Source of the DNA: an uncultured Clostridia bacterium
GTDB lineage: Bacteria > Bacillota > Clostridia > TANB77 > CAG-508
Reading direction: 5' to 3'
Assembly (NCBI GenBank): GCA_944390395.1
Contig: CALXPY010000012.1
Span: 1 to 39,517 of the forward strand
DNA length: 39,517 bases
Shown: positions 34,382 to 39,517 of the stretch, in pieces
Layout: every line of letters begins with the position of its first letter
How positions within the stretch are numbered: the stretch's first letter is position 1
Notes under the pieces: model-generated
What the model saw: the letters and a program-made list of their open reading frames with translations, nothing else
The model's database searches: none
Told to the model about the DNA's origin: nothing
Position numbers and translations under genes: made by a program

Positions 34382-35179
34382 ATGAATGATTTAAGATTTA
34401 GTATTATAATACCATCATATAATTCTGCACAGGAAGTAAGAAGAGCTTTACAAAGTATAAGAGAACAAACATTTAAGAATTATGAAATAATTGTAATAGA
34501 TGATTGTTCAACAGATAATACTTATGAAATTTTATCTAAAGAAAAAGGTATAAAACTTATAAAAAATAGTACAAATTTAAAAGCTGGTGGAGCAAGAAAT
34601 AAAGGGTTAGAAATAGCAAAAGGAGAATACATAATATTTTTAGATGCAGATGACTACTTGGCTGAAAAAGAAACTTTGCAAAAAATAAATGATGTGATAG
34701 GAACTGAAAGAAGTGATTTAATATATTTAGGATTTGAAATTGTGGGTAGAATACAAGAAAAGTGTATTCCAACAGACGAAAATTCAACTTTTTCACAAAG
34801 AGTCAGAAATTGGAAATATGAAAATGTATGGGATGTATGTTGGAATAGAAAATTTCTAAAAGATAATAAAATATCATTTGTAGAAAAAAGATATTTTGAA
34901 GATTTTCTTTTCTATTATAAAGGTATAATAAGAGCTAAAACTTATAAAGTTGCAAATTTTATTACACACATATACACTGTTAATAAAAATGATAGTATAA
35001 CATCAAATGTATCAGAACAAAAATTGCAAGATTTATATATGAATGTGATAGAATTTCTAGAAGAAATAAAAAATATGGAACAATCAAAAGAAAAGGCAGA
35101 TATTGTATTTGCAGTATATAGAGTTGTTGAATATTCTACAAGATTACTTAAACAATTTGAAGAAGGATTGAAACAATAA
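34382..35179 (+). CDS. Family 2 glycosyltransferase
   Basis: 265 aa GT-A enzyme. FSIIIPSYNSAQEVRRAL opens the nucleotide-sugar fold, VIDDCSTDNT (about 39-48) contacts UDP, and FLDADDYL (about 83-90) is the metal-binding DxD. GGARNKGLE is typical of GT2. No membrane segment. It probably adds one sugar to a surface glycan or glycoprotein. The sugar and acceptor are unknown. It is followed 31 nt downstream by a GT-D type gene, so the two likely work in one pathway. Confidence 0.9.
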   Translation: MNDLRFSIIIPSYNSAQEVRRALQSIREQTFKNYEIIVIDDCSTDNTYEILSKEKGIKLIKNSTNLKAGGARNKGLEIAKGEYIIFLDADDYLAEKETLQKINDVIGTERSDLIYLGFEIVGRIQEKCIPTDENSTFSQRVRNWKYENVWDVCWNRKFLKDNKISFVEKRYFEDFLFYYKGIIRAKTYKVANFITHIYTVNKNDSITSNVSEQKLQDLYMNVIEFLEEIKNMEQSKEKADIVFAVYRVVEYSTRLLKQFEEGLKQ

Positions 35180-35210
35180 TAATGAGCTTTTGAAAGGAAT
35201 ATTGTAAGAT

Positions 35211-36086
35211 ATGAAATTAAGCTATAAAAAATATAAGTTAAAAGCGAAAACAATAGATATATTAAAAGGGGTTAAAATTAAAACTCCAGAGGAAACTTTA
35301 GATAAACTTATAAACGAGAATTGTTCAATATCAAGGCTGGGAGACGGAGAATTTGATTTAATATGGGGAATTGACATACAATATCAAAACGTAAATGATA
35401 AATTAGTAAAAAAATTAAGAGAAATTTTAGAAAGTAATGAAGATAAACTATTAATAGGGATCAATAATGCATTTGATTTAGATTATATAAATAAATATAA
35501 CGATTTTGCAAAAAATTACTGGAAGGGATGGCTAAAAGATAATAAATATAGAGTATTAAAATTATTATCAAAGAAAAAACAATATTATTCAGCATTGATA
35601 TCTAGATTTTACATAGACTACGAAGATAAATCAAGTGTAAGTGAATACGTAGAGAAATTAAAAAAATTATGGGACAAAAAAGATGTACTAGTTGTAGAAG
35701 GAGAATTTAGCAGACTAGGAGTAGGTAATGACCTATTTAATAGTACAAATTCAATTCAACGAATTATTTGCCCATCAGAGAATGCTTTTGATGAATATGA
35801 TGAAATATTAAAAAAAATACTTGAATATGGTAAAAATAAGTTAATATTATTAGCACTAGGACCAACAGCTACAGTATTAGCTTATGACTTGTATAAAGTT
35901 GGTTATAGAGCTATAGATATAGGACATGTAGATATTGAGTATGAATGGTTTTTAAGACAAGTAACAGAAAAAGTAAAAATTGAAACTAAGTATGTTAATG
36001 AAGCTAAAGATGGACATGATAATATTCAGGATGTAAATGACGAAAAATATGAAAGAGAAATCATTGTAAGAATTGAAAAAAACTAA
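35211..36086 (+). CDS. GT-D type glycosyltransferase (DUF1792 / SP_1767 family)
   Basis: 291 aa. SRLGDGEFDLIWG (about 41-53) has the Asp-Gly-Glu core characteristic of the GT-D fold (DUF1792), first described in serine-rich repeat adhesin glycosylation of streptococci. LALGPTATVLAYDLYKVG (about 220-237) and AIDIGHVDIEYEWF (about 240-253) are the other conserved blocks. The whole domain is present. In streptococci such enzymes extend O-glycans on surface proteins, so a role in modifying a surface protein is a fair inference; the Tad-like pilins are a possible but unproven target. Confidence 0.82.
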   Translation: MKLSYKKYKLKAKTIDILKGVKIKTPEETLDKLINENCSISRLGDGEFDLIWGIDIQYQNVNDKLVKKLREILESNEDKLLIGINNAFDLDYINKYNDFAKNYWKGWLKDNKYRVLKLLSKKKQYYSALISRFYIDYEDKSSVSEYVEKLKKLWDKKDVLVVEGEFSRLGVGNDLFNSTNSIQRIICPSENAFDEYDEILKKILEYGKNKLILLALGPTATVLAYDLYKVGYRAIDIGHVDIEYEWFLRQVTEKVKIETKYVNEAKDGHDNIQDVNDEKYEREIIVRIEKN

Positions 36087-36147
36087 TAATTTATAGAAAA
36101 TAAAACGTGAAGCCAATAACAGAAAAGGCGAAATGTAATATATTATA

Positions 36148-36192
36148 AAGGACCCAAAAGGATAGCTTTTTAGCTTCAACTTTTTGGGTCTT
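36148..36192 (+). terminator. Terminator after the GT-D gene
   Basis: GACCCAAAA / TTTTGGGTC stem followed by TTTATC, with a smaller AGCT-TTTT-AGCT hairpin in the loop. Confidence 0.8.
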
Positions 36193-36288
36193 TATCATAT
36201 AAAAAATATACAATATTTGACAAATAAATATTGTATTATTTTATATTAATAGAAATTACAACTATAAATATACAAACTGCATGGGAGT

Positions 36289-36317
36289 TTGACACTAAAT
36301 TTAAAATATGGTATAAT
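36289..36317 (+). promoter_or_regulatory. Promoter of the third glycosyltransferase-like gene
   Basis: Perfect TTGACA (36289-36294), 17 nt, TATAAT (36312-36317), 38 nt upstream of the start codon. This is the closest match to consensus in the window. Confidence 0.8.
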
Positions 36318-36354
36318 CTAAGAGTTAAAATTACTGAAAATAAAGGAGATATAT

Positions 36355-37599
36355 ATGAGAAAGACAGTAAAATTTGGAATAGGATTTGTTACAGGAAGAC
36401 CAAATGTATGTAAAGTAATTAATAATACTTACGAGAAGTTAATAAAACAATTTGAGGGAAGTGAATATGATGTAGAACTCACAATTTTTATATTATATGA
36501 CTTACAATATCAATTAACAACTAGAGTTGATTTTTATGGACTAATTCCAAATGTTTACAAAAATATAAATATAAAATATATAACTCCAGAGGATATAGAA
36601 GAAGAAAAAAAGAAACTAATAGCACAAGAAAGATTAACAAAAACAGAAGCAGATTTGTTCTTTGGGCATGGACATGCTAAGGGAAGAAATACAGTTATGT
36701 ATTATGCACTTGAAAGACAAATGAATTATTTATTGTTTTGGGATGATGATGAATATCCTGTGGCTTGTATTAAAAATAAAGAAAGTAATGAAATAATTTG
36801 GAAAGAACAACCAAATCTATTACAACATTTAAAATACATAGAAAATGCAGATATTACTATAGGATATCATTGCGGATATATTTCACCAATACCATATATG
36901 GAACTTAATGAAGAAGTTGATGAAAATATATTTAAAGAATATATAGAGGCAATAAGTAATGAAGTAGTATCATGGGATAGTATAAAACAAAAATTTATAG
37001 AGGATAATGGTGTAACTTATGCTAATCCTGAAACAGCAGAAGGAAAAGGTAGTTATGAAATTAAATTAAATGGTATAGGAAAATGGGTTTCTGGCTCTAC
37101 TCTTTGTTTGAATTTAGATCATATTGAAAAAATACCAGCTTTTTATAATCCAGAAGGAGCAAGAGGAGAAGATACTTTCTTTTCAACTAAATTAGGAGAA
37201 TCTAAGGTTATAAAAGTACCAGTATATCATTTTCACGATGGATTCCTTAAATATACTAATATAATGAGAGGAAAATATCCAAAAACATTAAGAAAAATAA
37301 AAGTGGAGGAAGAATTAATACCACAAAGATTTTTACAAGCTTCAAAAGGTTGGATAAGATATAAACCATTATTAACTTATATATCAGATAAAGAAAATTA
37401 TGAAGGAAAAATGGAAGATACAAAAAGACAATTAGAAATTAGTCTACCACAAATAAATAAATTGTTTAAAGATTACGATTTTAGTGTGCTTCTAGATGAA
37501 TTCAATAAATATTGCAAAGATGTGGATAAACATTACAAAGAATATTTAAAAACAAATGAAATATGGAATAAATTGAAAGAATTACAATTTAAAAATTAA
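36355..37599 (+). CDS. Glycosyltransferase-like protein (GT-A, unassigned)
   Basis: 414 aa. FGIGFVTGRPNVCKVINNTY starts a GT-A-like fold. FWDDDEYP (about 122-129) would be the metal-binding DxD. ARGEDTFFS (about 267-275) matches the ED motif common in GT2 enzymes near the acceptor site. The C-terminal 110 residues are helical and charged. I cannot assign a CAZy family. RBS AAAGGAG. It has its own strong promoter, so it can be expressed independently of the two preceding genes. Confidence 0.72.
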   Translation: MRKTVKFGIGFVTGRPNVCKVINNTYEKLIKQFEGSEYDVELTIFILYDLQYQLTTRVDFYGLIPNVYKNINIKYITPEDIEEEKKKLIAQERLTKTEADLFFGHGHAKGRNTVMYYALERQMNYLLFWDDDEYPVACIKNKESNEIIWKEQPNLLQHLKYIENADITIGYHCGYISPIPYMELNEEVDENIFKEYIEAISNEVVSWDSIKQKFIEDNGVTYANPETAEGKGSYEIKLNGIGKWVSGSTLCLNLDHIEKIPAFYNPEGARGEDTFFSTKLGESKVIKVPVYHFHDGFLKYTNIMRGKYPKTLRKIKVEEELIPQRFLQASKGWIRYKPLLTYISDKENYEGKMEDTKRQLEISLPQINKLFKDYDFSVLLDEFNKYCKDVDKHYKEYLKTNEIWNKLKELQFKN

Positions 37600-37665
37600 G
37601 ATATTAGCTAGATAAAAAATAAGATAAAACTTACACTGTGATAAAATAATTTAGAGGAGAAAAAA

Positions 37666-38223
37666 ATGTATTTAATAATTGGTTTAGGAAATCCAGAACC
37701 AGAATATGCATATACAAGGCATAATATGGGATTTGATGTAATAAATAAGATAGCAAAAGAATACGAAATAGAAATATCTAGAAATAAGTTTGATGGTTTG
37801 TATGGTCAAGGAATTATAGAGGGAGAAAAAGTAATTTTATTAAAACCACAAACATATATGAATTTAAGTGGAAAGTCTATAAAACAGTTTATAGACTTTT
37901 ATAAAATAGAAAATGATCATATATTAGTAATATATGATGATATGGATGTAGAAGTAGAAAAAATAAAGATAAGAAAAAAAGGCGGACCAGGCTCACATAA
38001 TGGTATGAAGTCTGTTGTGCATGAACTTATAACAGATGATTTTCCAAGAATAAGAGTTGGAATTGGCAGACCTATAGATGAATATGATGCTATAGATTAT
38101 GTTATAGGAAAATTAGAGGAAGACGAATATTCTAAATTAGAAATAGGAATAGAGAAAGCAAAAGAAGCGGTAATAGAATATATAAAAAATGGAATAGATT
38201 CTACTATGAATAAATATAACTAA
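37666..38223 (+). CDS. pth: Peptidyl-tRNA hydrolase
   Basis: 185 aa, normal length. It frees tRNA from prematurely released peptidyl-tRNA. Catalytic His19 is in YTRHNMGFDV, with N10-type residues in IGLGNPEPEY; KPQTYMNLSG (about 64-73) and YDDMDVE (about 91-97) are the other signatures, and GGPGSHNGMKS (about 106-116) is complete. RBS AGAGGAG. It lies 16 nt upstream of the RNase E/G gene, so they probably share a transcript. Confidence 0.97.
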   Translation: MYLIIGLGNPEPEYAYTRHNMGFDVINKIAKEYEIEISRNKFDGLYGQGIIEGEKVILLKPQTYMNLSGKSIKQFIDFYKIENDHILVIYDDMDVEVEKIKIRKKGGPGSHNGMKSVVHELITDDFPRIRVGIGRPIDEYDAIDYVIGKLEEDEYSKLEIGIEKAKEAVIEYIKNGIDSTMNKYN

Positions 38224-38239
38224 AAAGGAATGAATATTT

Positions 38240-39442
38240 ATGCAAGAAATTTTTATTTATGAAGATAATGAAGGAAACAGAATTGTTACTTTATTGGATA
38301 ATGGAAAAGTAGTCGAAAAATATGACGAAAAAGTTGATCAAAATAGATTAGAAGGTAATATCTACTTGGGAAGAGTGGAGAATGTACTTTTAGGAATGCA
38401 GGCAGCTTTTGTAGATATAGGAGAAGAAAAAAATACATTTATACATATTAAAGATATAATACCTAAGATGAGTAATGAAACAGGTAATAAATTAGAAAAA
38501 TTAAGCAAACATGACATAAAGAATTATATAAAAGTAGGAATGCCAATACTTGTACAAGTAAAGAGAGATAGTACAAATAAAAAGGGAGCAAGGGTTTCAA
38601 CACATATTACTCTTCCTGGAAGATTTATAGTTTTAATTCCAGATTCAGAGTTCGTTACTATCTCACAGAAGATAGAAGATCAAAATGAAAAAGAGAGATT
38701 AGTTAAACTAATAAAAAACAATTTGCCTAAAAATTTTGGAGCGATTATTAGAACATCAGCAATTAATAAAAACGGAAATTTAATAATACAAGATTTAGAA
38801 AAATTAATAAACCAATGGAGTAAAATTAAAGAGCTAGAACAAGAATGCTTAGTAAAACATACAGAGCCAGTATTATTATATAAAAATAGTGGAATAGTTA
38901 GTAAAATATTAGTTGACTTTATAGATAGAGATCTTTCTAGAATCGTTACGAATAGCGAAAATATTTATTTATATATAAAAGAAATATTAAAAAATACAAG
39001 TAATGAAGAGAAAACTAAATTAGAATTAAAACAGAATGAAGATATTTTAGACATATATAATATAAGATCTCAATTAGAAAAGTCTGAGAACAGAAAAATA
39101 TGGTTAAATTGCGGAGGATTTATTACAATAGATAAAACAGAAGCTTTAACTGCAATTGATGTAAACTCTGGAAAATATGTGGGTACAAAAACATTAGAGC
39201 AAACTGTATTTACAGTAAATAAAGAAGCCACTGTAGAAATAGCTAGACAATTGAGATTAAGAGACATTGGGGGAATAATAGTAATAGATTACATAGATAT
39301 GGAAACAGAAGAAGATAAACAAAAAATAAAGGATTTGTTGGAAGAAAATCTAAAAAAAGATAGATCAAAAACACAAGTATTAGGTTTTACAGCACTTAAT
39401 TTATTAGAAATGACAAGAAAACATATATGTAGTAATGATTAA
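38240..39442 (+). CDS. rng: Ribonuclease E/G family protein
   Basis: 400 aa endoribonuclease of RNA decay or rRNA processing. The S1 domain lies at about 35-130 (GNIYLGRVENVLLGMQAAF). The catalytic DNase I-like part has the Mg-binding D307 in AIDVNSG and D350 in VIDYIDM, with QLRLRDIGG between them. The protein ends shortly after LLEMTRKHICSND and has no CPxC Zn-link motif or small C-terminal domain, which longer RNase G proteins use for tetramer or dimer formation. A stop and terminator follow closely, so this short form appears natural. RBS AAAGGAATG. Confidence 0.9.
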   Translation: MQEIFIYEDNEGNRIVTLLDNGKVVEKYDEKVDQNRLEGNIYLGRVENVLLGMQAAFVDIGEEKNTFIHIKDIIPKMSNETGNKLEKLSKHDIKNYIKVGMPILVQVKRDSTNKKGARVSTHITLPGRFIVLIPDSEFVTISQKIEDQNEKERLVKLIKNNLPKNFGAIIRTSAINKNGNLIIQDLEKLINQWSKIKELEQECLVKHTEPVLLYKNSGIVSKILVDFIDRDLSRIVTNSENIYLYIKEILKNTSNEEKTKLELKQNEDILDIYNIRSQLEKSENRKIWLNCGGFITIDKTEALTAIDVNSGKYVGTKTLEQTVFTVNKEATVEIARQLRLRDIGGIIVIDYIDMETEEDKQKIKDLLEENLKKDRSKTQVLGFTALNLLEMTRKHICSND

Positions 39443-39473
39443 GAGGGTGTCCTGAAATAGGAACCCAAGAACC

Positions 39474-39508
39474 AAAAAATCCAGCTCGATAAGAGTTGGA
39501 TTTTTTGA
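39474..39508 (+). terminator. Intrinsic terminator after the RNase E/G gene
   Basis: AAAAAATCCA-CTC (arm 39474-39487), loop GATAA, GAG-TGGATTTTTT (39493-39506). A smaller hairpin, GGGT-TCCT/AGGA-CCC, lies just upstream near 39454. Confidence 0.85.
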
Positions 39509-39517
39509 TATAAAAAG

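Noticed and set aside
36231..36413. A 60-aa ORF upstream of the third glycosyltransferase gene
   Set aside because: It overlaps the promoter and the start of the real gene, has no RBS and no recognisable sequence.
1..39517. CRISPR arrays, tRNA or rRNA genes, insertion sequences, prophage modules
   Set aside because: No regularly spaced direct repeats, no cloverleaf or rRNA-like stretch, and no transposase, integrase or phage structural protein were seen on either strand.

Overview
This is an AT-rich stretch (mostly A/T, with AGA-dominated arginine codons) from a Gram-positive anaerobe of the Clostridia or a close uncultured relative. Evidence for this is a T-box leader on pheST, an electron-bifurcating-type HydABC [FeFe]-hydrogenase, CdaA, the era-yqzL-recO order, strong AGGAGG ribosome binding sites, and the lack of any outer-membrane gene. 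No rRNA, tRNA, CRISPR array, IS element or phage module was seen.

Layout. (1) 1-2.9 kb: an NAD(P) aldehyde dehydrogenase and an iron alcohol dehydrogenase. (2) 2.9-4.8 kb: an unrecognised minus-strand gene with foreign codon use, divergent from an anchored G5-SH3b-glucosaminidase wall hydrolase. (3) 4.8-8.7 kb: T-box, pheS, pheT. (4) 8.9-9.8 kb: arginase on the minus strand. (5) 10-12.3 kb: a 40-aa membrane peptide, cdaA, truA and a small membrane protein. (6) 12.4-15.7 kb: an ABC ATPase and a two-module FtsX permease. (7) 15.9-28 kb: a Tad-like secretion/pilus operon with CpaB, two CpaE-like proteins, a CpaF/TadA ATPase, one large TadB/C-like membrane protein, then four proteins that share a MENASKAL-type N-terminus and three other single-pass exported proteins. 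(8) 28-32.2 kb: hydC, hydB, hydA. (9) 32.4-34.2 kb: era, yqzL-like, recO. (10) 34.4-37.6 kb: three glycosyltransferase-type genes. (11) 37.7-39.4 kb: pth and an RNase E/G, closed by a terminator.

Most unusual observation. Two otherwise intact genes are interrupted by three +1 frameshifts: one in the FtsX permease and two in the TadA ATPase. At each site an in-frame CGG followed by A has to be read one base later, as GGA (Gly). In TadA the two glycines fall in the Walker A and Walker B regions. Reading the native genes by eye, I found no other in-frame CGG codon. The only other in-frame CGG codons (two, followed by C and G rather than A) are in the foreign-looking gene at 2896-3405. This suggests +1 frameshifting or four-base decoding at CGGA, possibly because CGG is an unassigned or starved codon. 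Sequencing error and gene decay are the competing explanations. The second notable system is the Tad-like operon itself: it has no visible prepilin peptidase, Flp pilin or secretin, and instead carries a family of leaderless pilin-like proteins with a shared N-terminal octamer.
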